From: Rhodoblastus sp963736175
GTDB lineage: Bacteria > Pseudomonadota > Alphaproteobacteria > Rhizobiales > Beijerinckiaceae
Direction of reading: 5' to 3'
Length of the DNA stretch: 64,000 bases
Assembly (NCBI GenBank): GCA_963736175.1
Contig: CAVTNU010000005.1
Location: 62,001-126,000 of the forward strand
The position numbers and the translations under genes were made by a program. Below the pieces are notes generated by a model. The model was given only the letters and a program-made list of their open reading frames with translations. It did no database searches and had not been told where the DNA came from. Shown here piece by piece: positions 49,269 to 59,800 of the stretch; position 1 is the first letter of the stretch, and the number at the start of each line of letters is the position of its first letter.

Positions 49269-50840
49269 ATGAATTTTTCTGATTTTACGTTTTTGCGGAA
49301 ATTTGCAAAAAAGGACGACGACGTTGTCTCTCAATCAAAATCATTGACGCTTACCCTCATTATCCCATTTTTTGTCGTTTATTTCATCGCGCTGTTTTGG
49401 CGGTTCCATACCCCAACAGACATTTATCTGACCTATTTCACCGACGATTTTTATTATTACGTGCAAGTGGCTAAGCATCTGGCTTGCTGCGCGACATCCT
49501 CGTTCAACGGCGTGCAGCCGACCAACGGCTATCATCCCCTCTGGACGCTTGCGCTCACAGCGTTATGGGCCGTCGCCGGGGACGGGACGCCCAAATTCTT
49601 CATCGCCGCCACGTTGTTGATTTTCCTGCTGACTCTGGGCGCATTTATCCAGATTCGCCGCCTGCAATCCGCGCTTTCGCCCGGTTCGTCCTGGAATTTT
49701 GCGACCGCGCTGTTCTCCTTGACCTTTATCGCCGCGCTCACGCGCACCGGTATGGAAATCGGGCTTGTTCTTTTCTTTCTCATCTGGTTCTGGCGGCGCA
49801 TGGCGGTTTCGCCGTTGGAGCAGCAAAACGCCGGTCAGGCGATGTTGAGCGGCCTGCTCGCCAGTCTGGTGATCCTGAGCCGCATAGACGCCCTGATCGC
49901 GATCGGGTCCTACGGGCTGCTCAGCCTTCTGGGACCCTCGCGCCGGGCCGTGCTGCGCAATGCGGCGCCCTTCGCCGTCGGGCTCGCGCCGGTGCTGATC
50001 TACGTCGCGATCAACAAAATCGCGTTCGATACGATATTGCCGATTTCAGGAATGGCCAAAAACCTGAAGGAGACGCTTCTTCCTTCCGCCACGACAATAG
50101 CCCGGTTGTTGACGCCGGACGGCGTCAATCTTTTGTTCACCTGGCCTTCCATCGCGCTTGCGGTCATTTTCATCGCGCGCTGGACGCGCTCCGCGTCGTG
50201 GGCGGGGGATCGCGTCCGCCTTGCCGCGATCGCGCATCCCGTGTTGTTCTACCTGGCGCTCTCGCTCAGCAGCGACTGGCCTTTATGGACGTGGTATCTT
50301 TATCCGCTCGCGCCGCTCGCGGCTTTGCTTGGCCCCGCCGTCTTCGAGCGAATGGGACAGACGCGGCTTCCTGCGCCCGGCGCCGCCGCCAACGCGGTTG
50401 TCGCCTTGTGCCTTGCGCTGGTCGTCGCCTCGCTCGGCAGGCTCAATCCCGGCGCCATGACGATCTATCAGGCGGCCAAGCAATTGCAGGCTTTCGCCAA
50501 GGACCATCCCGGCCGCTACGCCATGGGCGATCGCGCGGGGACGCCAGCCTATCTGATGGGCGAGCCAATCATTCAGACGGAAGGGCTGATGGGCGACCGC
50601 CCGTTTCTTGAACGGATCAAACGCAAGCAGAATCTGCTTGAAGCGCTGAAGGATCTGGACGTCGATTATTACGTCGCGACTTCGCCACGTCGGGAGGACG
50701 GCTGCTTCGTGGCTTCCGAACCGGCCCAGGCGGGACCGCATAGCCCCAAAATGACCGGCCGCCTGTGCGGCCCGCCCGTCGCGCGTTTCGAAAACTCGGG
50801 TTTCGAGACGCTGGTTTTCGCGATCAAGGCGAAGTCGTAA
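49269..50840 (+). CDS. multi-span membrane protein, GT-C glycosyltransferase-like
   Basis: A 523-residue protein with about ten hydrophobic segments. An acidic motif Y-F-T-D-D-F-Y-Y-Y-V after the first span, followed by T-N-G-Y-H-P-L-W, is typical of GT-C-fold transferases that use polyprenyl-phosphate sugars in the periplasm. The C-terminal ~120 residues are soluble. No signal of which sugar or acceptor. Codon use and A/T content are higher at the 5' end than in neighbours. The preceding AAAGAACG is a weak ribosome-binding site. Confidence 0.7.
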   Translation: MNFSDFTFLRKFAKKDDDVVSQSKSLTLTLIIPFFVVYFIALFWRFHTPTDIYLTYFTDDFYYYVQVAKHLACCATSSFNGVQPTNGYHPLWTLALTALWAVAGDGTPKFFIAATLLIFLLTLGAFIQIRRLQSALSPGSSWNFATALFSLTFIAALTRTGMEIGLVLFFLIWFWRRMAVSPLEQQNAGQAMLSGLLASLVILSRIDALIAIGSYGLLSLLGPSRRAVLRNAAPFAVGLAPVLIYVAINKIAFDTILPISGMAKNLKETLLPSATTIARLLTPDGVNLLFTWPSIALAVIFIARWTRSASWAGDRVRLAAIAHPVLFYLALSLSSDWPLWTWYLYPLAPLAALLGPAVFERMGQTRLPAPGAAANAVVALCLALVVASLGRLNPGAMTIYQAAKQLQAFAKDHPGRYAMGDRAGTPAYLMGEPIIQTEGLMGDRPFLERIKRKQNLLEALKDLDVDYYVATSPRREDGCFVASEPAQAGPHSPKMTGRLCGPPVARFENSGFETLVFAIKAKS

Positions 50841-50977
50841 CTATAGCTTCTATCAGTCAGGCGCCGTTCGCGTCGGGGCCATCGACGGCTGATCGATGTG
50901 AAGTCTCGCCGCTGCCCCCCGCGCGTCGCGCATCGTCCGAAATCGGCTATATTGAAGACGACTGAGGAGCCAGAGCG

Positions 50978-51610
50978 ATGAATGAACGGGGCGACATCAT
51001 CGGCCTGGTGCTGGCCGGCGGCCTGTCGCGGCGGATGGGCGGCGCGGACAAGGTTTTTGCGTCCCTGGGCGGACGTCCCCTGCTCGCCTGGACGATCGAG
51101 GCCGCGCGCGCCCAGTGCGACGCGCTGCTCTTGAGCGGCGACGGCGACAGCGCGCGCTTCGCCGCTTTCGGCCTGCCCGTGATCGCCGACGCCGTTCCCG
51201 GCCACGCTGGCCCGTTGGCCGGAATTCTAGCGGGTCTTGATCACGTCGCCGACCATTTTCCGCGGGCGCGCTATCTGCTCAGCCTGCCGGCCGATTGCCC
51301 GTTCCTGCCGCCCGACCTCGGCGAACGGTTGCGGGCGGCGGTCGACGCCGGCGCGTCGTTGGCCTGCGCCGCCTCCAGCGGGCGCCGCCATCCCGTCGTC
51401 GCACTGTGGCCGATCGCCCTGCGGATGGCCTTGCGGCGCGCCTTGACGCAACGGGACGAACGCGGCGTCGGTCAATTTCAAGCGTCCCGCGGCGCGGCGG
51501 CGGTCGAATGGCCAAATCAGCCTTACGACCCGTTTTTCAACATCAACCAACCGGAAGACCTGGAGGCGGCGCGCCGATTGCTCCAATTGCGATCCGCGCG
51601 CGGCGATTGA
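50978..51610 (+). CDS. mobA: molybdenum cofactor guanylyltransferase MobA
   Basis: A 210-residue nucleotidyltransferase that joins GMP from GTP to molybdopterin, making the MGD cofactor. N-terminal L-A-G-G-L-S-R-R-M-G-G-A-D-K is the nucleotide-binding loop; P-A-D-C-P-F-L near 100 is the metal site; N-I-N-Q-P-E-D-L near the end is typical. GAGGAGCC precedes the ATG. It is followed after 23 bases by a DUF2478 gene. Confidence 0.94.
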   Translation: MNERGDIIGLVLAGGLSRRMGGADKVFASLGGRPLLAWTIEAARAQCDALLLSGDGDSARFAAFGLPVIADAVPGHAGPLAGILAGLDHVADHFPRARYLLSLPADCPFLPPDLGERLRAAVDAGASLACAASSGRRHPVVALWPIALRMALRRALTQRDERGVGQFQASRGAAAVEWPNQPYDPFFNINQPEDLEAARRLLQLRSARGD

Positions 51611-51633
51611 CAACAGCGCCCCGATATCCGCCA

Positions 51634-52197
51634 ATGACAACCATGCCGAACATGCTCGCCGCGATCGTCTATGAAGACGGCAAAAGGATCGACGACATCC
51701 TCGCCGGTTTCGTCGCCGATCTGCGCCGCCAGGGCTGGCGCGTCGGCGGCCTCCTGCAAAGCGGCGAGGCCGAGGCGCGCGGCGACGTGTTCCTGCGCGA
51801 CATCGAAAGCGAACGCTCCCTCTCCCTGATGCAGGATCTGGGCAAAGGCTCCGAAGCCTGCCGCCTTGACCTCGCAGGACTGGCGCAGGCCAGCGGATTG
51901 CTGCGCGAGACGATCGCCCGGCGCCCGCAGCTCATCGTCGTCAACCGCTTCGGCCACGCCGAAGCCTCCGGCGCCGGCCTGCGCGACGAGATCGGCGCCG
52001 CGGCGCAGAGCGGCGCGCCAGTGCTGATCGCCGTCTCGACTAAACGGTTGGAGCCGTGGCGCGATTACCAGCACGGGCTGTTCGCGACGCTCGCCTGCGA
52101 GCGGCGGGCGCTCGACGCGTGGTGGGCGGACATCGCCGCCGCGCTGACGACGACAGCGGCGGGCGATTTGTCGTCCGCGCGACTAGACGCGGAATAA
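51634..52197 (+). CDS. DUF2478 NTPase-like protein
   Basis: A 187-residue cytoplasmic protein matching the DUF2478 family, often found near molybdenum genes. Blocks: A-A-I-V-Y-E-D-G-K-R-I-D-D-I-L near the start, W-R-V-G-G-L-L-Q near 40, and P-Q-L-I-V-V-N-R-F-G-H-A-E-A near 105. A classic Walker A is not seen. Placement after mobA suggests a part in molybdenum cofactor delivery (inference). ATG at 51634 is chosen; 51643 is equally possible. Confidence 0.8.
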   Translation: MTTMPNMLAAIVYEDGKRIDDILAGFVADLRRQGWRVGGLLQSGEAEARGDVFLRDIESERSLSLMQDLGKGSEACRLDLAGLAQASGLLRETIARRPQLIVVNRFGHAEASGAGLRDEIGAAAQSGAPVLIAVSTKRLEPWRDYQHGLFATLACERRALDAWWADIAAALTTTAAGDLSSARLDAE

Positions 52198-52469
52198 ATT
52201 CCAGCCTTCGCCATGCGAGGCTGGCAGAAGGACGTCGAGAATGGCGCGACGGCGCGCAAACTTCTGACCGAAAAGCGGTCGCTTTGAAGAGCGCGCGACG
52301 CGCTTGCGCGCCTCGGAAACCTTCGGGCTGGCGACCGGCCCTCGCTGTTAACCATGTTGCGAAAGTCACGCGACAAATCCTTGAAGATTAGTTAATGTCT
52401 CTCTTGCGGCAGTCTCCATTGGCCTGCCAAACACCGCCAGCGCGCGGGTCAACATACGGAAGAAACGCG

Positions 52470-52736
52470 ATGAAGCTCACGACAACCATTGCCCTCGCCT
52501 CGATGCTTGCTTTCTCCGGCGCGGCTTTCGCGCAAGCTCCGGCGGCCGCTCCCGCCGCCCCTGCGGCGCCCGCCGCCATGGCGCCGAAGGCCGCGGCTCC
52601 TATGGCCGCTCCCGCCGCCAAAGCCGCCAAGGCGCCCCGCACCGAAAAGTCGCTTGAATGCTCCAAGCAGGCCGATAGCCAAAATCTGCACGGCAAGCCG
52701 CGCAAGGCCTTCATGGGCAAGTGCAAAAAGGGCTGA
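52470..52736 (+). CDS. PsiF-repeat exported protein
   Basis: An 88-residue protein: signal peptide ending A-F-A-Q at about 23, an Ala/Pro-rich linker of ~30 residues, then one PsiF repeat, S-L-E-C-S-K-Q-A-D...L-H-G-K...R-K-A-F-M-G-K-C-K-K. PsiF in E. coli is phosphate-starvation induced; function unknown. The two Cys probably pair. Own terminator follows. Confidence 0.85.
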   Translation: MKLTTTIALASMLAFSGAAFAQAPAAAPAAPAAPAAMAPKAAAPMAAPAAKAAKAPRTEKSLECSKQADSQNLHGKPRKAFMGKCKKG

Positions 52737-52762
52737 TTTTCGGTCCTTTTCAGAAATACCGG

Positions 52763-52797
52763 CCGCCGTCAGCCCGTCGCTGGCGGCGGTTTTTTTA
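52763..52797 (+). terminator. Rho-independent terminator after the PsiF-repeat gene
   Basis: CCGCCGTCAG / CTGGCGGCGG stem with seven Ts, about 27 bases after the stop. Confidence 0.88.
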
Positions 52798-52848
52798 CGC
52801 CCTGCTCAACGGCGCCGCAACGCGGCTCCAAACTATTGTTTCTCGGCT

Positions 52849-52956
52849 TAGAGCAGGTTGCTTTCATATGGAACCGCCGGCGTTGCGCCGCGGCGAGCCA
52901 ATCCACCAGAAGGCGCGCGCGGCGCAAGTGATTCCATATGAAAGCAACCTGCTCTA
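52849..52956. repeat. 25-bp perfect terminal inverted repeat element (108 bp)
   Basis: The left end (52849-52873) begins TAGAGCAGGTTGCTTTCATA, and the right end (52932-52956) is its exact complement. About 58 bases of GC-rich DNA lie between. It looks like a small non-autonomous or REP/RUP-type intergenic element of the kind repeated across Rhizobiales genomes. Only one copy is in this window. The rest of the 52737-53045 gap holds the terminator at its left end and otherwise nothing I recognise. Confidence 0.8.
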
Positions 52957-53045
52957 GTCTTGCCGAAAAAAGCCGCTTGCTGTTTTTGAGAATATGTTAG
53001 CCTGCAAGCAACGGCGCGTATTGCGCGCGAAATCGGGCGGGCGTC

Positions 53046-54545
53046 ATGAACTTCAGCGAATATCTGGCCTGCGACGCCACCGAGCTGGCGGCGCTGGTCG
53101 CCAAGGGCGATGTTTCATCGGGCGAATTGCTCGATATTGCGCTTGGCCAATACCGGCGGGCGCAGCCGAAGATCAACGCCGTCACCCGCCTGCTGGAGCC
53201 ACAGGCGCGCGCCCAATTGTCGGGCGGTCTTTCCGGCCCGTTCGCCGGCGTTCCCTTTCTGATCAAGGATTTGATTCAAGACTACGCCGGCGCGCCGACG
53301 AGCGGCGGCTCACGCGCCTTCGCCAACGCCGTTCCGGCGCAGCACGCGACGATCGTGCGGCGATTTATCGAAGCGGGACTGGTGATTTTCGCCAAGACCA
53401 ACACGCCCGAACTGGGCCTGAAGGCGGTGACCGACCCCGTCCTGTTCGGGCGAACCAGCAATCCATGGAATTTCGAGCATAGCTGCGGCGGTTCAAGCGG
53501 CGGCGCGGCGGCGACGGTCGCGGCGGGCGTCGCGCCAATGGCCGGAGCCAGCGACGGCGGCGGTTCGATCCGCATTCCGGCCGCCTGCTGCGGACTGTTC
53601 GGCCTGAAGCCTTCGCGCGGGCGGATTTCCGTTTCGCCAGCGAGCGGCGAATATTGGTTCGGCGCCGCCAGCGAGGGCGTTATTTCGCGCAGCGTGCGCG
53701 ATACGGCGCGCGCGCTCGACTTTCTGCAAGGCCCCGAGCCGGGCGATCCCTTTGTCATCGCCCGCCCGGAAACGCCCTACGCCGAGGCGATGCAGCGCGA
53801 CCCAGGCCGCCTGCGCATCGGCTTTTCGACGCGTTCGCCGATCGGTATGGACGTCCATCCCGACGCCGTCGCGGCCGTCGATCAGGCGACGACGCTGTTA
53901 CGCGGCCTCGGCCACGACGTCGAGGAGGCCGAACCGGCCGTCGACGGCGCGGCGCTGGCGCAAAGCTACCTGCACCTCTATTTCGGCGCCGTGCCGGCGG
54001 CCGTCGCGCAAGCGCTGGCGGCCGGCGCCAGGCGGGACGATTTCGAAGTTCTGACCCGCGTGATCGCGACATTGGGCGAGGCGACCTCCGCCGGCGTTTT
54101 CACGACGCAACTGCAGCGCTGGAACGAATACGCCCGCGCTCTGGGTCAGTTCCACAAGAGCTACGATCTTTTCCTGACGCCAACGCTCGCCCATCCGCCG
54201 ATCCGGCATGGCGAGGGCGACATGCCTGCCGCGCAAGCGCAAATCCTCGATCTGCTGGAGCGCAGCGGCGTTCTCGGCCTGTTGGCGCGCGCCGGTCTGC
54301 TGGCGAGCACGATCAACGACATCGCGCGCAAGAACCTGCGCTATGTGCCTTTCACGCAGCTCGCCAATCTGACCGGCGTTCCGGCGATGAGCGTTCCGCT
54401 TTACTGGACGCCCGACGGACTGCCGCTCGGCGTGCAGTTCGTCGCGCCTTTCGGCGCCGAAGACCGGCTGTTGCAGCTGGCGCGTCAATTGGAGCAGGCG
54501 CAGCCCTGGTTCAAGCGCCTGCCCGACTGGGTGGCGAAAAACTGA
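53046..54545 (+). CDS. amidase-signature family hydrolase
   Basis: A 499-residue amidase. The Ser-cisSer-Lys triad is visible: Lys74 in F-L-I-K-D-L, cis-Ser150 in G-G-S-S-G-G, nucleophile Ser174 in D-G-G-G-S-I-R-I-P. Length and a late insertion fit stand-alone amidases (nylon-oligomer or 6-aminohexanoate-cyclic-dimer type) better than GatA. It hydrolyses an amide bond; substrate unknown. GGGCGTC before the ATG is a weak ribosome-binding site. Confidence 0.9.
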   Translation: MNFSEYLACDATELAALVAKGDVSSGELLDIALGQYRRAQPKINAVTRLLEPQARAQLSGGLSGPFAGVPFLIKDLIQDYAGAPTSGGSRAFANAVPAQHATIVRRFIEAGLVIFAKTNTPELGLKAVTDPVLFGRTSNPWNFEHSCGGSSGGAAATVAAGVAPMAGASDGGGSIRIPAACCGLFGLKPSRGRISVSPASGEYWFGAASEGVISRSVRDTARALDFLQGPEPGDPFVIARPETPYAEAMQRDPGRLRIGFSTRSPIGMDVHPDAVAAVDQATTLLRGLGHDVEEAEPAVDGAALAQSYLHLYFGAVPAAVAQALAAGARRDDFEVLTRVIATLGEATSAGVFTTQLQRWNEYARALGQFHKSYDLFLTPTLAHPPIRHGEGDMPAAQAQILDLLERSGVLGLLARAGLLASTINDIARKNLRYVPFTQLANLTGVPAMSVPLYWTPDGLPLGVQFVAPFGAEDRLLQLARQLEQAQPWFKRLPDWVAKN

Positions 54546-54582
54546 CGCGACGCGGCAAAATACGGGCGTTTCCCGACTGCAT

Positions 54583-55056
54583 TCAATGCGTGTTGGCTTT
54601 GATCAGCGCGCTCAACCGATAGTTGGCGTTCTTCGCGACAAGGTCGTCGATAACCCAGCGATCGTCTTCGCGCGTCAATGAAAACACCATGCGTTCGGCG
54701 TGTTTGAAATTCCTGAATCGCGCCACGACCTTGGCGTCGCGGTCGGTTTTTTCGGCCAGATCGACAGCAACGTCATGCAGTTCGTAGTCCTGGCCGTTGA
54801 CGAAATAGTCGAAATCGACGCCGCAAATATCGCCTTCGACGCAGGTCTTTTTCATGCGCGCCATCAGGACGTTCAGCCGTTTCGAATAAAGACGCGGATC
54901 GTCCAGGTCGGGCGCGTGATCGGCGGCGGTCGACGCATAGCCCGCATAGATCGAGCGCACGAAGGCGACCGGATCCTCGTCAGCGGCGAATCCCGGAGCC
55001 ACATGCGCGAACAGCGCAAGAACGAACGCCGCGATCGGCAAAAGACGGTTGTTCAC
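54583..55056 (-). CDS. exported DUF3828-like protein of unknown function
   Basis: A 157-residue protein: signal peptide to about 24 (P-G-F-A-A-D), then a domain with D-P-R-L-Y-S-K-R-L near 55, two Cys (T-C-V-E-G-D-I-C-G), and W-V-I-D-D-L-V near the end. This resembles DUF3828, a small periplasmic domain. The frame can open at TTG 55071, but GTG at 55056 has GGAG upstream and begins at the signal peptide, so it is preferred; not certain. Confidence 0.65.
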   Translation of the reverse strand: MNNRLLPIAAFVLALFAHVAPGFAADEDPVAFVRSIYAGYASTAADHAPDLDDPRLYSKRLNVLMARMKKTCVEGDICGVDFDYFVNGQDYELHDVAVDLAEKTDRDAKVVARFRNFKHAERMVFSLTREDDRWVIDDLVAKNANYRLSALIKANTH

Positions 55057-55185
55057 GCCACGCTCCAGCAATAGCGGCTTCGATTTGTCTTTATAGGCTC
55101 GATCGCGACGGCGCGCGTGTCAATCCCGCCTGTCGCCGGCGCGCCCTTTGGCCCGAACGACGCCGATTGACGGGCGCCAGCCGGA

Positions 55186-55213
55186 GTATTACCTTGACCA
55201 ACAGAGGTAATAC
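55186..55213 (+). promoter_or_regulatory. operator dyad of the toxin-antitoxin pair
   Basis: GTATTACCT (55186-55194) and AGGTAATAC (55205-55213) are perfect 9-bp arms. The right arm ends 2 bases before the antitoxin ATG and covers its ribosome-binding site (AGAGGT). An antitoxin or complex bound here would block both transcription and access of ribosomes to the gene. Confidence 0.7.
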
Positions 55214-55215
55214 CC

Positions 55216-55461
55216 ATGACGACCACAGTGACGGTGAAGGGACAGGTGACGCTGCCCAAAGCGGTGCGCGACGCCGCCGGCATCAAACCCGGCGACAAGG
55301 TCGAGGTGCGCAATCTGCCGGGCGTCGGCGTCGTCATCGAACGCCAGAGCGCTGGCAATGTCGATGCCTTTCGACGTCAACTGGAGGATGTCGCCCGGCA
55401 GCAGCCGTTCAAGGGCATGACGGCGGATGAACTCGCGCAAATGACGAGAGGCGAGGATTGA
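55216..55461 (+). CDS. vapB: AbrB/MazE-type antitoxin (VapB)
   Basis: An 81-residue protein with an N-terminal SpoVT-AbrB swapped-hairpin domain (V-T-V-K-G-Q-V-T-L-P-K-A-V-R near 5, P-G-D-K-V-E-V near 25). The C-terminal half should wrap the toxin. It usually represses its own operon; the dyad just upstream fits. Overlaps the toxin start by 4 bases. Confidence 0.88.
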   Translation: MTTTVTVKGQVTLPKAVRDAAGIKPGDKVEVRNLPGVGVVIERQSAGNVDAFRRQLEDVARQQPFKGMTADELAQMTRGED

Positions 55462-55859
55462 TCGTCATCGACACGAATATTCTTGTCGATATTGCTGGTC
55501 CGCAAACCGCATGGCGCGAGTCGTCGCTGAACGCGCTGGCGCGGATGATGGACCATGGCCCGCTTGTCATTAATGCGGCGATTTTCGCCGAATTCTCGAT
55601 CGGCTTCGAAAACGCGGAATCCTGCGCCAACGCGGTGCGACGGATGGGGCTGATCATTCAGGAAATCCCGCTTCAGGGATTGTTTCTCGCCGGACAGGCG
55701 TTCAAGCTTTACCGGCGGCGCGGCGGCGCCAAGACCTCGCCCCTCCCGGATTTCTTTATCGGCGGGCACGCCGCCGCCCTCGGCGCGCCTGTCCTGACGC
55801 GCGACGAGGGTCGATACCGGGCTTATTTTCCAGAAGTGCGTTTGCTCTATACGCGCTGA
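55458..55859 (+). CDS. vapC: PIN-domain toxin (VapC)
   Basis: A 133-residue PIN-domain ribonuclease. Acidic metal ligands: D5 in V-I-D-T-N, Glu near 45 (A-E-F-S), Asp near 100 (P-D-F-F-I) and Asp in T-R-D-E-G near 115. VapC toxins cut tRNA or rRNA when the antitoxin is lost. The frame opens with TTG inside the antitoxin stop (TTGA), so translation is coupled. Confidence 0.88.
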   Translation: MIVIDTNILVDIAGPQTAWRESSLNALARMMDHGPLVINAAIFAEFSIGFENAESCANAVRRMGLIIQEIPLQGLFLAGQAFKLYRRRGGAKTSPLPDFFIGGHAAALGAPVLTRDEGRYRAYFPEVRLLYTR

Positions 55860-55889
55860 AACGATCGCCAGCGACGAGGCAGATCGCGC

Positions 55890-57542
<1,653 letters not shown>

Positions 57543-57745
57543 GACTGTGATGTCTCTTCCGTCGGTCGAATGGGAATGGGGTTGGGGCCCTTGTAGCCGG
57601 GACGCGCGCGCCGGTCCAGCTTTTGCGCGGGAGCGCTCGCCCGAAAGCGCGGGAGCGCGTCGATGCCGTAAGGGATACCCTGCGACCGCGCCGCCGAAAT
57701 GACGGCTATCATGACGGCGCTCCACTCAAATTCGGATGATCGCAC

Positions 57746-57771
57746 GAAAAAGGGCGGCCGCGAGGCCGCCC
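57746..57771 (-). terminator. Rho-independent terminator of the calpain-like gene
   Basis: GGGCGGCC / GGCCGCCC stem (57752-57771) with four bases in the loop, then a T-run on the minus strand (57751-57747), 22 bases past the stop. Confidence 0.88.
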
Positions 57772-57793
57772 CTTGCGCCGAAAGCGATCAGGC

Positions 57794-59368
57794 TCAGGCC
57801 GCGGCGGCCAGCGTCGCCATGACGGCCGACAATTGCGCGCCGATGACCGGGGTTGAAGTCGCGCAGGCCGAGACCGGCGCGGCGATCGCGGCGACGAGGT
57901 GGCTCGACGCGGTCGAGGCGGCTGTTGTCGTCGAAGACGCCGACGCCAGCGTTCCGCCCGCATTGTCGACGCAAATATCATCGCCCGCCGACAGCAGTGC
58001 GCTCAAGCTGACTTCGAAGGTCGTATTCCAGGTCTGACCCGCTTCCGCGCCCCAGGGATTGCGGATTTCCAGATTGCCCGTGGACGCGTCATAGCCATAG
58101 ATCGACATGGCATGATCGGCGACCAGCGTCTGTTTGCCGTTAACATATGCGTTGGTGTTCGAGCAAAGGATCAGATCGTCATGGTTGGAGAGATCGGTTT
58201 CGAGCGCCGACATCAACTTGGCGGTGGTGTCGCCGGTGTTATAAGCCGTGACGGTCATGGCGTCGTTGACCGTATAGCAGGCCCAGGAGCCGCCGCTGCC
58301 GACATATTCCTGCATGGCGCTCGCGCCGGTCAAAGCCTCCAGCGCATAAAGCGGGCTGCCGCCATTGCCGATCGTGCTGTAGCTGTTGCCGTCATTGACC
58401 GAATTGCCGGTTTCCAGGTTGATCGCCTGGAATTGGGCGTAGGCCTTTTCCGCCAGGCTCGCCCAGATGTCCGAGCTCTTGTTGAACAGCGTCCCGCCGT
58501 TCGGAAGGGCGGCGTTGACGGTCACAAATTCGGCCTGGCCATCGTAGTAGAAGCGCACGCCATAGGCGCCGTTGCCGTTATTGGTGAACATCGACGAAAT
58601 CTTCGAGCTGTTCAGATCGGCGACTTCGGCGCAGCTCGACAGAAAATAGCAATCGCCGAGATAACCCTGGTTGACGTCGCTCATGCTCGGACCGGAGGCG
58701 CCGAACAAAGGCGAACTGACGGTGGAATATTTGAATTTCACCGCCGCGTAGCCGCTCATATTGAGAATGTCATTCGGTAGATCGGTCCCGAGCAGCCACT
58801 TGTCGGTCAGGTCGGTGAGCTGCGTCGAGGTGGCGCCCGCGGCCAGATTGCCCAGGGTGACCGAGGTCGAGGCGCCGCCGGTGAATTTGGCGTTGGCCGC
58901 ATTGCCGTCGACCAAGGCGTCAAAGACGTACGTCAGATAGGAAGACGACGACAGGCCGTTGTTGAGATTGGCGGCGATCGTCTTGAGATCGTTGAATTCC
59001 GCCGTGGTCAACTTGCTGTTGGAGGACGACAGGCTCGAAGTCAGATCGGTCATCAATTTCGTCAGGCCGGCCTCGGTAACGACGCCGTTGACGTCAGCCG
59101 CCTTCATATCGGCGGCGATCGAAGCCGTCGAAAGCTTGGAAATCCAGCTCGGCGTCGAAGAGCCGGAACTGGAGGTGGACCTGGAGCTGGAACTCGACGA
59201 CGAGTTGGAGGAAGAAGACGAAGAGCTGGACGCCGCCACCGCGAGCGCTTCCGTCACGCCGACAGGGCCCCACTGCGTCGCGCCCAGCGCGGGAGACAAA
59301 GCGCCAACCCAGTCGAAGGCGTTTCCATCAAAATTCGAAAAGCTATCGCTGTTGGTGACCTTGGACAT
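57794..59368 (-). CDS. calpain-family (C2) cysteine protease with poly-Ser linker
   Basis: A 524-residue protein. Catalytic triad of calpains: Cys240 in Q-G-Y-L-G-D-C-Y-F-L, His419 in D-H-A-M-S-I-Y-G-Y, Asn437 in R-N-P-W-G. The core also has L-P-N-G-G near 290 and W-A-S-L-A-E-K-A-Y-A near 302-311, as in animal calpains. Before it lie an 18-residue block ending near W-G-P, a linker of ~25 Ser (47-71) and a helical spacer; after it an Ala/Ser/Thr tail. No signal peptide and no EF-hand are seen. GAGGCGG precedes the ATG. Calpains are uncommon in bacteria; target and location are unknown, with non-classical secretion possible. Confidence 0.85.
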   Translation of the reverse strand: MSKVTNSDSFSNFDGNAFDWVGALSPALGATQWGPVGVTEALAVAASSSSSSSSNSSSSSSSRSTSSSGSSTPSWISKLSTASIAADMKAADVNGVVTEAGLTKLMTDLTSSLSSSNSKLTTAEFNDLKTIAANLNNGLSSSSYLTYVFDALVDGNAANAKFTGGASTSVTLGNLAAGATSTQLTDLTDKWLLGTDLPNDILNMSGYAAVKFKYSTVSSPLFGASGPSMSDVNQGYLGDCYFLSSCAEVADLNSSKISSMFTNNGNGAYGVRFYYDGQAEFVTVNAALPNGGTLFNKSSDIWASLAEKAYAQFQAINLETGNSVNDGNSYSTIGNGGSPLYALEALTGASAMQEYVGSGGSWACYTVNDAMTVTAYNTGDTTAKLMSALETDLSNHDDLILCSNTNAYVNGKQTLVADHAMSIYGYDASTGNLEIRNPWGAEAGQTWNTTFEVSLSALLSAGDDICVDNAGGTLASASSTTTAASTASSHLVAAIAAPVSACATSTPVIGAQLSAVMATLAAAA

Positions 59369-59800
59369 TGCCGCCTCGCAAATGTTCGCCAGACCGCCAA
59401 ACCGGCGCGTCCGGTCCCAAATCCCCACGAATCAGAACGCAACCATCCTTCGCGCCCGGTGAGCAACCGTCCGCGCTAGACTACCTACATTCTCTGGACA
59501 GGGGCCTCGCTTCTTTCAAGCTTGCGGCCATCAACGGCGCATTTCAAGCGGAAAGCCGCATTGTCGCGGCGGTAATGCTTTTCACGGTTACGTTTTGCTG
59601 AATCCTCCGTCTCAAATTCTGTCGAAGCGGAACGCGCTTCTGGACTCGCGCGGAAGCCACAAGTCGGAGTTCGGCGACGATGGCGCGGAAGTCCAACGCT
59701 TGGTTCCCGCGCGCAACGACCGATCGGGATTTGACGCACTATGATCGTTTGAAGTTCGAAAATTCGACGAGTACGACGGCTCGATTTAAGCGGACGCGCG
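59369..59800 (-). other. region upstream of the calpain-like gene, no gene seen
   Basis: About 430 bases without a credible frame or RNA. It must contain the promoter of the calpain-like gene at its left side. The MDR gene ends at its right border, pointing toward it, and no clear terminator for that gene is visible. Confidence 0.4.

Noticed and set aside
52849..52956. Terminator for the PsiF-repeat gene
   Set aside because: A normal terminator already exists at 52763-52797, and this inverted repeat has a 58-base centre and no T-run.
57794..59368. Possible surface adhesin or autotransporter because of the Ser-rich stretch
   Set aside because: No signal peptide or barrel; the calpain triad explains the core much better.
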